Shown one piece after another: positions 1-9,800 of a stretch of 64,000 bases of DNA. Where the stretch lies: positions 26,691 through 90,690 of the forward strand of contig JAAEMK010000787.1 in the NCBI GenBank assembly GCA_024225635.1, written 5' to 3'. The notes under the pieces were generated by a model. That model saw only the letters and a program-made list of their open reading frames with translations, did not search any database and was not told where the DNA came from. The first letter of the stretch is position 1, and every line of letters starts with the position of its first letter. Both the position numbers and the translations under genes were made by a program. This stretch comes from Desulfobacteraceae bacterium. GTDB lineage: Bacteria > Desulfobacterota > Desulfobacteria > Desulfobacterales > Desulfobacteraceae.

Positions 1-1488
1 TCGATATACCCGGGTTGTCACGTCATTCCTGGTAAACTCCCGTACAGGTTCACCCAATGCAATGGGAGAGACAGCCTCCGGAAAAACAATATCCGTGGGA
101 TCAAACTCCCCGGGGAACCGGAACCACAGATTGAAGTCGGCTGTAAATCCGCCGCCGGTAAAATCCATGGTTTCAACGGCGTTCACTTTAATGCCGCAAT
201 AGACGATCCGCTTCATGCCCATGAGATTGTTGTTGACCCAGACAGCTTTTCCCGTAAGCACTTTTTCCAGCACATCTTCATCCGACATATCATCCTTCCG
301 GTATTGCAAATAGGCCGGGCTAAACCGTCCATGGACATATTCCCCGATGATATAAGGCCTTTCAACGCATCCGTCCCGGTTAAAATAGAGGCGTGAGGTA
401 ATGCCGTTAACCGAATGATAGCTTGAATTATATCCCGCAAGTGTTTTGCGAAGCTGTTTCCTCTGTTTCAACATGGTGTCCGAGACTTTAAAATCCGTAT
501 GCCCAATGGCATGGGCCGCAAGTTTCATGGCGTCATAATAGCAGGCCGCTTCCCATGGGGGATCTTGCTTGAAGCGCTGCCGGTACCGCTGGCGGAAGAG
601 GTCCGCCCGGTTATCCGAAATATCGAAGATAAAAGGGGAAACCGTATGAACCCCGTTAAGATAATGACCCGGGGAAAGATCGTTCTTTTCAGCCAGGGCG
701 TTCAAGCTCCCAATAAGGTTGCTGTCCGTAAGAACTCTGGTACCGATGATATTCAACCCTTTTCGATGTTTCAAAGCCGTTAGAATCCGAACCATATCTT
801 CCCCCGGAGCGTTGAGCAGGATAAATTCAGGAATGGATTCCCGGCTGTCAATGGTACGGAGGATGGTATCCAATTCGGCGTCCGACCCGACCCACCATTC
901 CCTGGTGATGTCAATCCCCATTTCCGTGGCCGCCTCTTTGAATTTCCGGCTGAAATAATCGGTCTCCTCGGATTTATTTTGGATAATGATGACATTCCGG
1001 CCCCGGGAACGGATAAAGGCCGCCATCACCGCTGTCTGAAAGGCATCGTTGGGCACGGCACTGAAATACCATTCATTTCCCCCGGTCACGTCCAGGGCCG
1101 TGGCGGAGCCGGTAATGGCGATGATACCAAATCGCTTATAAATTTTTCCGGCATTAAAGGCCGCCGTATTGGTGTTATGTCCCAGTACCACCATGGTGTT
1201 GTTGTCTATCCCGATCTGATTGGCCAGGTCCACGGCTGTTTCAGGGTCATCCTTGTCATCATACACATGCAGTCTGATTTTTTTACGCAATGCAGGGTTC
1301 TCGTCCGCCAGCTCCGACAGATAAAGCCTGATGCCATTGAGCATCATTTGCCCTTTCCCGGTCTCCACAGGCAGGCAGGCTGCCACGGTGACGACCACCC
1401 CCGGCTTGATCCGATGATGAATCAAATAGACGATACCGGTGAGGTTGCAGGCAAAAACCATGAAAAATATGAAAACCATTTTCTTCAT
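1..1488 (-). CDS. Type I periplasmic-binding-fold protein, C-terminus off window, with channel-like extension (partial)
   Basis: The frame is open from an ATG at 1488 to the left edge (496 codons, no stop), so the 3' end is missing. The start overlaps the stop of the upstream gene by four bases (ATGA), which indicates translational coupling. The N-terminus is a hydrophobic signal or anchor segment (MKKMVFIFFMVFACNL). Residues of about 35 to 400 read as a Leu/Ile/Val-type substrate-binding fold (for example VVLGHNTNTAAF, IIAITGSATALDV). After about residue 430 the sequence changes: a GIKVNAVETMDF stretch followed by GFTADFNLWFRFPGEFDP resembles the first beta strands of the extracellular domain of bacterial pentameric ligand-gated channels. 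The binding fold is seen clearly; the channel assignment is an inference that depends on the unseen C-terminus having four membrane helices. Otherwise it is a plain ABC-type binding protein. Confidence 0.75.
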   Translation of the reverse strand, partial: MKKMVFIFFMVFACNLTGIVYLIHHRIKPGVVVTVAACLPVETGKGQMMLNGIRLYLSELADENPALRKKIRLHVYDDKDDPETAVDLANQIGIDNNTMVVLGHNTNTAAFNAGKIYKRFGIIAITGSATALDVTGGNEWYFSAVPNDAFQTAVMAAFIRSRGRNVIIIQNKSEETDYFSRKFKEAATEMGIDITREWWVGSDAELDTILRTIDSRESIPEFILLNAPGEDMVRILTALKHRKGLNIIGTRVLTDSNLIGSLNALAEKNDLSPGHYLNGVHTVSPFIFDISDNRADLFRQRYRQRFKQDPPWEAACYYDAMKLAAHAIGHTDFKVSDTMLKQRKQLRKTLAGYNSSYHSVNGITSRLYFNRDGCVERPYIIGEYVHGRFSPAYLQYRKDDMSDEDVLEKVLTGKAVWVNNNLMGMKRIVYCGIKVNAVETMDFTGGGFTADFNLWFRFPGEFDPTDIVFPEAVSPIALGEPVREFTRNDVTTRVYR

Positions 1489-4217
1489 TCTTCCAACCAC
1501 CAATCCTCGATATGCTGTTCGGCAAATGGCGAAAAGTACCATCCTCTGACCCGGGGGTTCACCAGAACATGGCCGGCGCCGTAAAAAACCGGAATAAGGG
1601 CCGCGGTTTCCCTGCAAAGGATCGTCTCGGCCCGTGCATAAAGGGCTTTACGCTTGTCGGGGGCCATGGTTTTTTCCGCCTGGTCAATCAGGGCCGCAAA
1701 TTCCCTGTTCTGCCACTGGGGCAGGTGAAACAGCTCCTTTAAAAAAGTAGTGGGATCCGGATACTTACCGATATTTTCATACATGAACAGATGGGGTGCA
1801 TTGTCTGACCGGATCAACCTCCCATACTCATCCGAATCGGCTTCCACAACCCGAATTTCAATATTCAGATGGTGCCCGGCAAGCAGTTTGACAGCGTCCG
1901 CCAGGCGCCGGTCACGCTCCGTTTTCAGGCAAAGTAGGTCGATCACCGGGAAATTGCGCCCCCCGGGATATCCGGCTTCCATCAGCCATTTACGCCCGGT
2001 TTCAGGATCGAACGGAATACCGGTTCCGGAATGGGTATTGGAACCGGGCCCGCCAAGTACCAGGGGATGGGTGAAGGTATCCGCGGGTTTGTTACGGGTC
2101 TGCAAAACCAGGCTGATTATCAGATTCCTGTCAATAACCGACGCGATGGCTTTGCGAAGCCTCGGGTCATCCGTGGGCGTGCGCCGGGTATTGAAACAAT
2201 AGGCGTAGGTGCCGACCTGGGGCCAGGAAGAATATTGCCCGGCAAGGGAGGGATTACGATGGATCTCACCCAGTACACCTTCCGGTATGTTCAGGTAGGG
2301 TCCCCCCATGATATCCAGTTCGTGGTTTTTATACATGGCAAAGCCCACCGATTCGTCGGGAATCACAAAATAGTGCACCTCCGGAATTCGCACCCTGGCT
2401 TCGTTATGGTAAAGCGGATTTTTCTTTAAAACGATCCTTCTTCCTTTTTTCCAGAACGTAAGCTTATACGGCCCGCTGCTTACAATGTTCGCGGGATCGG
2501 TCCACTTTTCCTTATACTTTTCAATCACGGTGCGGGGTAACGGTTTGAAAGGGGTCAAACCGGTCAGTGAAATAAAATAAGGTACCGGATCGGAAAGCTC
2601 GAATTCCACCATATCATCAGCAATGGCGCGCACCCCCACCCGGGCGGGGTCCTTGACTTCCCCCCGGAAATAAGCCCGTGCATTTTTAAGCACCGCCAAG
2701 GCCCCTGCATCCGGGTATCCCGTTTCGGGAGACAGGTTACGGAGAATGGACCAGACAATATCATGGGCGGTCAGGGCATCCCCATTGCTCCATTTTACGT
2801 CCTTGCGCAACGTGAACGTATACACCGTTTCGTCCTTATTTATTATGTACTTTTCGGCCAGGGCCGGGACCGGTTTAAAGGTCCGGGGATCAACATGGGT
2901 CAAGCCCTCAAACAGATGGCTGAAAATTTCGGTGGACTCCACACATTGGGCTTTAGCCGGATCAATGTTTACCACCTCTTTTTTAATGGGAATCCTGAGG
3001 GAGATATCTTCAATGACATAGGATGGATCGATCTCATCTTTGGTTCGCCGGGACTCCTGATATTCAAACTTTCCGTTCCGGAATTCCTTGAAATAGATGG
3101 TGCTTCCCTCTATATCTCCGTTCAGGGTAAACCCATACGTTCCGGCAACCCCCTGCCAGTCGTCTAAAAACCGCAGCATCGATGCCGCCACGATGGGAAC
3201 CGAGCTCCCCTTTTTCCGCATGGCATGGGCCAGCACCGTCAAGGCGTCAAAGCCCTGGGCCGCCATGGTGTCCGGCGACAGCTCGTAGATGGTTTCAAAA
3301 CGGTTCACAAATTCCCGGGTTATCTCGGAAAGCCGCTTGGGATAAAACACGGTGGGCACGGTGGTGCCTTCCGCCTCCCGGCCAATAATACCGCCGAGTT
3401 TGGGGGTATCCAGGCTGGGCATGCAGAAAAAAGGCGTCTCACACCCCAGCTCCCGCATCTGTTTAATCACATGCCCGGCCGTGGGAAGCTGCCCGGTAAG
3501 GAACACCCCATCGAACTGATAATTGCTGATCAGCTTGGAAGCCATGATCCGGTAGTCTTCCTGCCAGTTGAAATATGATCGCGTGGCCACGATCTCCATG
3601 CCCGCGGATTTGGCGAACTCCCCGAAAATTTTGGCCTGGCGCATGGTGTTCTCGCTGCGTTCATAAATGACCACACATCTCTTAATGCCTTTTCCCTGGC
3701 AATATTCCACCAGATGACCAAGAATCACATCATCCGACGGAATGTTGCGAAAAATGAATTTGCCGTTCTTCAGTTGCGTCAGCCGGGGATCCGTGGCGCC
3801 CGGGGAGAGGAACAGCACGCCTGCCGATTCATATATCATGCCCACGGCCAGGGCGATTTCCGACTGCAGATGACCGATAACCGCCGTAACATCCGTATTA
3901 TGGGCCAGCTCCCTGGCAACCTTTTTTGCTTTGTCGACCCGGCCCCCATCATCACGGATGATCAATCTGATCCTGCGCCCGAACAGCCCTCCGCCGTCAT
4001 TGATCTCCTTCAGCGCCATATGAATCCCTTCCAGGAACATTCCGTCATTCCCCCTGGAGGTGACCACCCCGATCACAATCTCTTTCCCGGCTTTCTCACT
4101 CTTCACCCGGCGCTTTTCGGCAAGATTCCGATAGGACCCGTCACAGGCGCTGACGGCCATCATGGTCAAAAGAGCAACGAAAAGATATCTCACCTTATGG
4201 CAGATTGGCTGTTTCAT
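1485..4217 (-). CDS. Lipoprotein fusing two substrate-binding domains (LivJ-like plus SBP_bac_5)
   Basis: This 910-residue protein starts with a lipoprotein signal ending in the lipobox AVSAC (Cys25), so it is probably tethered to a membrane facing the periplasm. Residues of about 46 to 400 form a branched-chain-amino-acid-type binding domain (IVIGVVTSRGNDG near its start, LSPGATDPRLTQL inside). Residues of about 425 to 905 form a family 5 peptide/nickel-type binding domain (IFSHLFEGLTHVDPRTFKP, YTFTLRKDVKWSNGDALTAH). Each domain is about the size of a whole stand-alone protein, so this is a true fusion in one uninterrupted frame. No permease or ABC ATPase of the matching import families is adjacent, so a sensing rather than an uptake role is possible. 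It overlaps the SPFH gene upstream by 23 bases and the next gene by four. Confidence 0.88.
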   Translation of the reverse strand: MKQPICHKVRYLFVALLTMMAVSACDGSYRNLAEKRRVKSEKAGKEIVIGVVTSRGNDGMFLEGIHMALKEINDGGGLFGRRIRLIIRDDGGRVDKAKKVARELAHNTDVTAVIGHLQSEIALAVGMIYESAGVLFLSPGATDPRLTQLKNGKFIFRNIPSDDVILGHLVEYCQGKGIKRCVVIYERSENTMRQAKIFGEFAKSAGMEIVATRSYFNWQEDYRIMASKLISNYQFDGVFLTGQLPTAGHVIKQMRELGCETPFFCMPSLDTPKLGGIIGREAEGTTVPTVFYPKRLSEITREFVNRFETIYELSPDTMAAQGFDALTVLAHAMRKKGSSVPIVAASMLRFLDDWQGVAGTYGFTLNGDIEGSTIYFKEFRNGKFEYQESRRTKDEIDPSYVIEDISLRIPIKKEVVNIDPAKAQCVESTEIFSHLFEGLTHVDPRTFKPVPALAEKYIINKDETVYTFTLRKDVKWSNGDALTAHDIVWSILRNLSPETGYPDAGALAVLKNARAYFRGEVKDPARVGVRAIADDMVEFELSDPVPYFISLTGLTPFKPLPRTVIEKYKEKWTDPANIVSSGPYKLTFWKKGRRIVLKKNPLYHNEARVRIPEVHYFVIPDESVGFAMYKNHELDIMGGPYLNIPEGVLGEIHRNPSLAGQYSSWPQVGTYAYCFNTRRTPTDDPRLRKAIASVIDRNLIISLVLQTRNKPADTFTHPLVLGGPGSNTHSGTGIPFDPETGRKWLMEAGYPGGRNFPVIDLLCLKTERDRRLADAVKLLAGHHLNIEIRVVEADSDEYGRLIRSDNAPHLFMYENIGKYPDPTTFLKELFHLPQWQNREFAALIDQAEKTMAPDKRKALYARAETILCRETAALIPVFYGAGHVLVNPRVRGWYFSPFAEQHIEDWWLEE

Positions 4218-5148
4218 TCACCAGTCCTTCAACCATACTCTCCCGTACTGCCGGGACCTCCCCTTCCACTTCCACGTTGTTTGCAGCGCTCTCTTCCGGC
4301 ATAAAGGGAACATTACCGATGATGGGCAGGCCGTCTTTGCCGCCGATGATGACCACCTTGGCGTTTTGAGACTGGGCAAGTTCCAGGGTCGTCTTGATTC
4401 CGAACCATTTCAAAATCCGGTCTTTGGGCAGGGATGCGGCAATGATCTTCAACTGATCCCGGATACCTCTTCCTTCTATCCGTTTCCGTTCCGCCTCCCG
4501 TTTTTCTTTCTGGATCTTGAAGATATGAGCCTCGGCCACATGTTTCTGTTCCATTTTATACTGAATGGCCTTTTCAATATCCACGGGCAACGTGATCTGC
4601 TTGATCAGCACATCATCAATATTGACAAACCGCTGGGCCACTTCTTCCACGGCTTCGTTGACCGATTTCTCAATCAGGCTTGTCTCGGTGCGGTACACTT
4701 CCTCCGCTTCCAGCCGGCCGATGATAATCCTCAGCACGGCCTCGATTTCAGGAATAATAATCTTTTCAAGGTAGTTGGGTCCCAGCCGCTGGTGGAGCAC
4801 CCCCAGCTGATCGTACCCCGGGTAATACCGTATGGAGATCAGGGTGCCGACCTTCAGGCCGTTCTTGGTGAGCACCTTGAATTCCCTGGTGACCTCCTGG
4901 ATGCGGACGTTATAGATATACATGATGTCAAACGGCCAGATGATCTTCAAGCCTTCTCCGTACACCTTATCCACCACGGTACCGCCGTAGAAACGCCTGT
5001 AGAGAACACCGGCTTCCCCGGAATGGATGAAGATGAAGATATTGGGAAACAGGTAAATCAACAACAACGTCACCATAAGACCTGCCACGATAATATGCGG
5101 CAGGTTGTTGCGGATCTTCTGCTTGATTTTAGAAAAAATCTTTTTCAT
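4195..5148 (-). CDS. SPFH/Band-7 (prohibitin-type) membrane protein
   Basis: The 317-residue protein has one N-terminal membrane helix (residues of about 18 to 40, HIIVAGLMVTLLLIYLFPNI), then a Band-7 domain (SGEAGVLYRR, GGTVVDKVYGEGLKIIWPFD) and a charged, probably helical segment rich in Glu, Lys and Arg at about residues 205 to 240. Proteins of this family oligomerise at the membrane and organise or protect membrane assemblies. Here the gene overlaps the exporter gene upstream by 20 bases and the dual binding lipoprotein downstream by 23 bases, so all three are expected to be made together. A scaffold role for the exporter or receptor is inferred from position only. The family assignment is firm; the function is not. 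Confidence 0.85.
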   Translation of the reverse strand: MKKIFSKIKQKIRNNLPHIIVAGLMVTLLLIYLFPNIFIFIHSGEAGVLYRRFYGGTVVDKVYGEGLKIIWPFDIMYIYNVRIQEVTREFKVLTKNGLKVGTLISIRYYPGYDQLGVLHQRLGPNYLEKIIIPEIEAVLRIIIGRLEAEEVYRTETSLIEKSVNEAVEEVAQRFVNIDDVLIKQITLPVDIEKAIQYKMEQKHVAEAHIFKIQKEKREAERKRIEGRGIRDQLKIIAASLPKDRILKWFGIKTTLELAQSQNAKVVIIGGKDGLPIIGNVPFMPEESAANNVEVEGEVPAVRESMVEGLVNETANLP

Positions 5149-6808
5149 GTTGTTCCACTCTTTCCCGCCGATGCCCCTTATTTAAATCGATAAACCTGCC
5201 GTAATCCATCTTCAAAACACGGTCCGCCACATGAAAGTACCGGTCGTCATGGCTGATGAGAATGATGGTTTTTCCCATTTCCTTAAGCTCTTTGAGAACC
5301 ACCTCGTAAAAATACTCCCTGAATGTGGGATCCTGATCGGCCGCCACTTCATCAAAGGCCAGAACCGGCTTATTTTCAAGATAACTTACAATCAGCCCAA
5401 GCCGCTTTTTCTGGCCCGTGGAAAGCCGGGTCTGGGTGAAGCGCCCATCCTGAAATCCGGTCTTGTCGCTCAGGTTCATTTTGGCAATGAATTTTAACAC
5501 GGCTTCCTCCTGAACGTCCTTTAATCCGTACAGGCGGTCAAACAGGTAAAAATCCGTAAAAATGATGGAAAAGAGATCCCGGAAGTGGGCATAGTTGCTC
5601 TCGTCTATCTTGACATCGTCCACCCGGATGGAGCCTGCCCCCGGGTAATAGAGACCGATCATCAGTTTCATCAGGGTGGATTTGCCGCTGCCGTTGCCGC
5701 CCACGATAAAGATCAGTTCACCGCTTTTGATGGTTAAATCCATGGGCCCCACGCCGAACTGGCTGCCGTTTGAATTGCCGTAGGTAAACCTGAGGCCTTT
5801 GTAGACGATTTCATCAAAGGTGTTCTTCTCCTTCACCAGGCTTGTTTCCACGGTATTTTTTGAATCATCAGCTTCGGTGAGCTGCCTGTCCAGTTCATTC
5901 AGGGTACGCACCGCCACATCGGCCTTGGCCACCAGGGGCAGGGTATCGATCACAACCCCCAGGGGGCCGACGATAAAAAGATTTACGGCAATGAGATCAA
6001 TAATGACGGCGTGGTCGAAAAAGCTGAACTGGGGCAGCACAAATACGATGCTGCCCAAAAGAATGTAAAAGGAGATCTGGGAAAAAACATAATTCTGGAT
6101 AAACCTGGTTTCACTTTGCAGGCGAAGATCCCGGGCTGCATCAGAACTCTTTTTCAGATAGTTTTCAAACAGGTCCTCGCTCCTGGCGGAATTCATTTTG
6201 ACTTCCTTGAATCCCCTGATGAGATGACTCAGGTATTCCGAGAATTCCTTTTCCTTTTCCATGGTTGCCCATAGTTCCTCATTGCTCTTCCCCTGGTTGA
6301 TGGTGTAGACCACTATGCCGGAGGCGATAATGACCATGGACAGGAAAAATGCAGCCGGAGAGATATAATAAATGTATCCAAAGGAAAAAATAATCATGAT
6401 CAGGGATGCGCCGGCATTGGACATACTCTTGGTGGCTTCGAAAATGATGTCGGTATTCTCCACGATGGTGGTGTAAAGGCGGGTTTCCCCCATCTGCTCG
6501 ATGGGCAGAAGACCGGCCCGCCGGATCTTGTCCGCAAGGTTGATGCGCATGTCGATAATGATATCCTGCACAATTTTAATGCTGCGGGTCATGGTAAACC
6601 GGCGGGTGTAGATAAAACCGGCAATACAGGTCACAAACAGGGACAGGAACCAGAAATTCATTGTCTGGGCAGGCAGTTCTTCCGCCGCCCCGTTGATGAT
6701 GACAACCACCAGGCCCTGGAAAACACCGGAAACAATCGACACCAGGCCAAGCTTGGCGACATTTTCCGCGGAATCCCGCCAGAGCAGCTGTAAAAAGTCA
6801 CTATTCAT
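5129..6808 (-). CDS. Cyclic-peptide-type export ABC transporter (SyrD/PvdE family), fused TMD-NBD
   Basis: In this 559-residue half-transporter residues 1 to about 310 carry the membrane domain with about six helices and the rest is the ATPase. Walker A is GGNGSGKST at about residue 369, the signature is LSTGQKKRL at about 463, Walker B runs into the unusual LAFDEVAADQD, and the switch histidine is in ISHDDRYFH. The STGQ signature and the DEVAADQDP and HDDRYFH wording are characteristic of the exporter family that moves non-ribosomal peptide products such as syringomycin and pyoverdine precursor across the inner membrane. The gene starts nine bases after the last PKS gene, with a GAGG ribosome site seven bases before the ATG, so it most likely exports the polyketide product. 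Confidence 0.9.
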   Translation of the reverse strand: MNSDFLQLLWRDSAENVAKLGLVSIVSGVFQGLVVVIINGAAEELPAQTMNFWFLSLFVTCIAGFIYTRRFTMTRSIKIVQDIIIDMRINLADKIRRAGLLPIEQMGETRLYTTIVENTDIIFEATKSMSNAGASLIMIIFSFGYIYYISPAAFFLSMVIIASGIVVYTINQGKSNEELWATMEKEKEFSEYLSHLIRGFKEVKMNSARSEDLFENYLKKSSDAARDLRLQSETRFIQNYVFSQISFYILLGSIVFVLPQFSFFDHAVIIDLIAVNLFIVGPLGVVIDTLPLVAKADVAVRTLNELDRQLTEADDSKNTVETSLVKEKNTFDEIVYKGLRFTYGNSNGSQFGVGPMDLTIKSGELIFIVGGNGSGKSTLMKLMIGLYYPGAGSIRVDDVKIDESNYAHFRDLFSIIFTDFYLFDRLYGLKDVQEEAVLKFIAKMNLSDKTGFQDGRFTQTRLSTGQKKRLGLIVSYLENKPVLAFDEVAADQDPTFREYFYEVVLKELKEMGKTIILISHDDRYFHVADRVLKMDYGRFIDLNKGHRRERVEQHEKDFF

Positions 6809-6817
6809 GATCAGGCC

Positions 6818-9800
6818 TCATCTCCCAAAATCGAACCCTCCTGCTTGAATTTCCCTGACACTTTCCTTGATCACGCCTATTATCCGTTCCAGGTCGGCCC
6901 GGGTGTGTGCGGTTGAAAAAAAACAGATCCGCCTCTCCCAGGTGTACACCCCCTTGGACATCATCAGATAAAACAGAAGATCCAGGATCAGGGGCTGCAT
7001 GGCGGGATCAAACTCACCTTGGGACACAAAACGGAAAAACGATGCGCAAAAATGGATGCGAAGGGGAACGGCGTGTTCTTCAAACCAGTTGTTCAGCCGG
7101 TCCGCAAAGAATGTCGTCAACCGATTGACCGTTTTCTGCAACGTGCCGCCCTGCTCCTTTAAATGGGTCAGCACGGCCCGGGCCGCCACCATGGCCAGGG
7201 GGTGCTTGCAGAAGGTGCCGCCAAAAAAGGTCACGGCCTTGTCCGGCATGGAATCATCCCCATACCGCCACCCGCCGCCGTCAATGGCATCCATGAAACG
7301 GGCCTTGCCTGCGATCACGCTGATGGGCAGTCCGCCGCCAATGAGCTTACCGTAGGTGACCATGTCCGCCTGCACGTCAAAATATGCCTGGGCGCCGCCG
7401 GGACATAACCGGAAACCGGTTATGATTTCATCGAAAATCAGGGCAATGCCATGGGTCAGGGTGGTTTCCCGCAATTCTTTTAAAAACCCTCGGGGGGTGA
7501 GGCTTGGATTGCGGCTCTGGACAGGTTCCACCAGTACCGCCGCCAGGTTGCGGCCGTGTTTTTTGATAAATTCCAGGCTTTCGGGTTGCCCATAGGGCAG
7601 GACAATTACATCCTCGATCATTTTGGATGACGTGCCCGGCGCCATGGGCACGGAACCATTTACCCCGGGCAGGGCCAGAACCCCGTCAAAAATACCATGG
7701 TAGGAATCCTTGAAAATAACGATTTTATCCCGGCCGGTTATGGTGCGGGCGATACGCAGGGCCACCATGACCGCCTCGGTACCGGTATTGGAAAAGGTGA
7801 CCCGTTCCACCCCGGTGATCTCCGTGATCAGGCGGGCCACGTCTCCTGTGCGGTCAAACTGGGGCGCCAGTTGAAATCCGTTTTTGAGCTGTTCTTCCAC
7901 CGCCGCCACCACAAAGGGAGCATTGTTGCCGAAATAATTTACCCCGTATCCCATGGCCATATCGATATATTCGTTGCCGTCCACATCGTACAGGTATGCG
8001 CCCCGGGCCCGGGAACAGACAATGGGATACATGATCTCCTTCATGGTCAGGCGAAACCCCAGGGAATTGATCCAGTCGGAAAACCAGGGGCGGTTCTTTT
8101 CCATGATCGCCCTGGACTCCGGGGTTCGAGCGGTGTAACCGTCAATGAAGTTATCAACAAAGGCCTGCTGCCGTTTGTTCAAAGTATCCTTTAAAAGGGT
8201 CATGGAACGGACATCCACATTGCCGCCGGACTGATTGTTCCCTCCTCCCTTGAAAAAATCCAGGGTTCCCATTGACGGCGGCCCCGGTTTTTCCGGCATC
8301 CCGGGGGGCTTGCCCCGGCCCGGCCCGGATGATGCCCGGCCGGAAATCAGGGACAGTTGTTTGGACATCACTTCCAGCTGACGGTGAATCAGCCGGTCCA
8401 GCTCTCCCCCGGCTTCCACTGCATTCATCTGTTTCATTAAACACTCCTCCCGCTCAGGTTGCCCATGGCGCCCAATGGCGGAGTTGGACGTGGGATCGGA
8501 GGGTACGGGCGATTTTTCCTTTGCCGGCCCCGGCAGGGGCCTCACCGGATTCATCCAGAAGGACCTGCGCCGGAAGGGATAAAACGGCAGGGTCACTTTA
8601 TGCCGGGTATAGGGTTCATCAAAGCCCTGCCAGTTCACCGGCACGCCCGCGGCATGGAGCCGGGCCAGGGAACCCAGAAGGGTTTCCCAGTCATCGCCCC
8701 CGCGAACCATGGACGGCAGGCACAGGCTTGCCCGGGCATCGTCCCGGCATACCGGAGCACCATCCCGGCGTACCGGAGCATCACCCGGACGTACCTGAGC
8801 ATCACCCGGACGTACCTGAACATCCCCCAGACGTACCTGAGCATCACCCAGGCGTACCGGAGCATCACCCAGACGTACCTGAGCATCACCCAGACATACC
8901 TGAGCATCATCCAGGCATGCCTGGGCAAGATCCCGGAGCACGGCATGGGGACCGATCTCAAGGAAGATATTGCCTCCCATCTCCCGGGCGGTTCGGACCA
9001 TGTCCCGGAATCTCACCGTGCCGATAAGGTGCTCTCCCCAGTATCCCGGGCGAATGATCTCGTCCGCCCCGGCCCTTTGCCCGGTCAGGTTGGAAATAAG
9101 CGGTATCCGGGGCCCTTTCATGGTTTTACCGGCAAAAGCGGCTTCCAGGGATTTCCTGGCCGGCTGCATCAAAGGAGAATGAAAAGCATGGGAGACCTCC
9201 AGGCGATGGAAGGTAAGACCTTTTTCATCCAGGCGTTTCAGGAGTTCCTCAAGTGCCGTGGCCTCCCCTGAAACAACGGTATTTTCCGGACTGTTCACGG
9301 ACGCCACGCTCAATTGCCCGGCCACGGCTTCCAATTCCCGGGCCACCAGGGTTTCATCGGCAAACACGGCAGCCATGGCGCCCCCGGCCGCCGCCTGCTC
9401 CTGGATGAGCCTTCCCCGTTCCACAGCCAGGGAAAGCCCGTCTTCCAATGAGAACACCCCTGCAATGCAGGCCGCCACATATTCGCCAATGCTATGGCCC
9501 ATGACCATGGAGGGCCGTATTCCCCAGGAGCGCCACAACTCGGCCAGGGCGTATTCAACGGCAAACATGGCCGGTTGGGTATGGATGGTCCTCCCAAGGG
9601 TATCATCTGCAGGGGATGGCCCGCACACAAGATCCGTCAGATGCATGTCCCAATAGTTGGACAGGATGACGTCACAACGGTTAATGGCATCCCGGAAAAC
9701 CGGCTGTGTGTCATGGAGCTGTCCGGCCATTCCCCCATACTGGGCCCCCTGGCCGGTGAACATAAAAACGATTTTGGGTTTACCCGCCGGGATTTCGCCC

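Noticed and set aside
8736-8924. Regular repeats considered as a CRISPR array
   Set aside because: There are no spacers, the period is 21 bases, and the reading frame of the PKS is maintained. The same applies to the 18-base repeats at 31838-31963.
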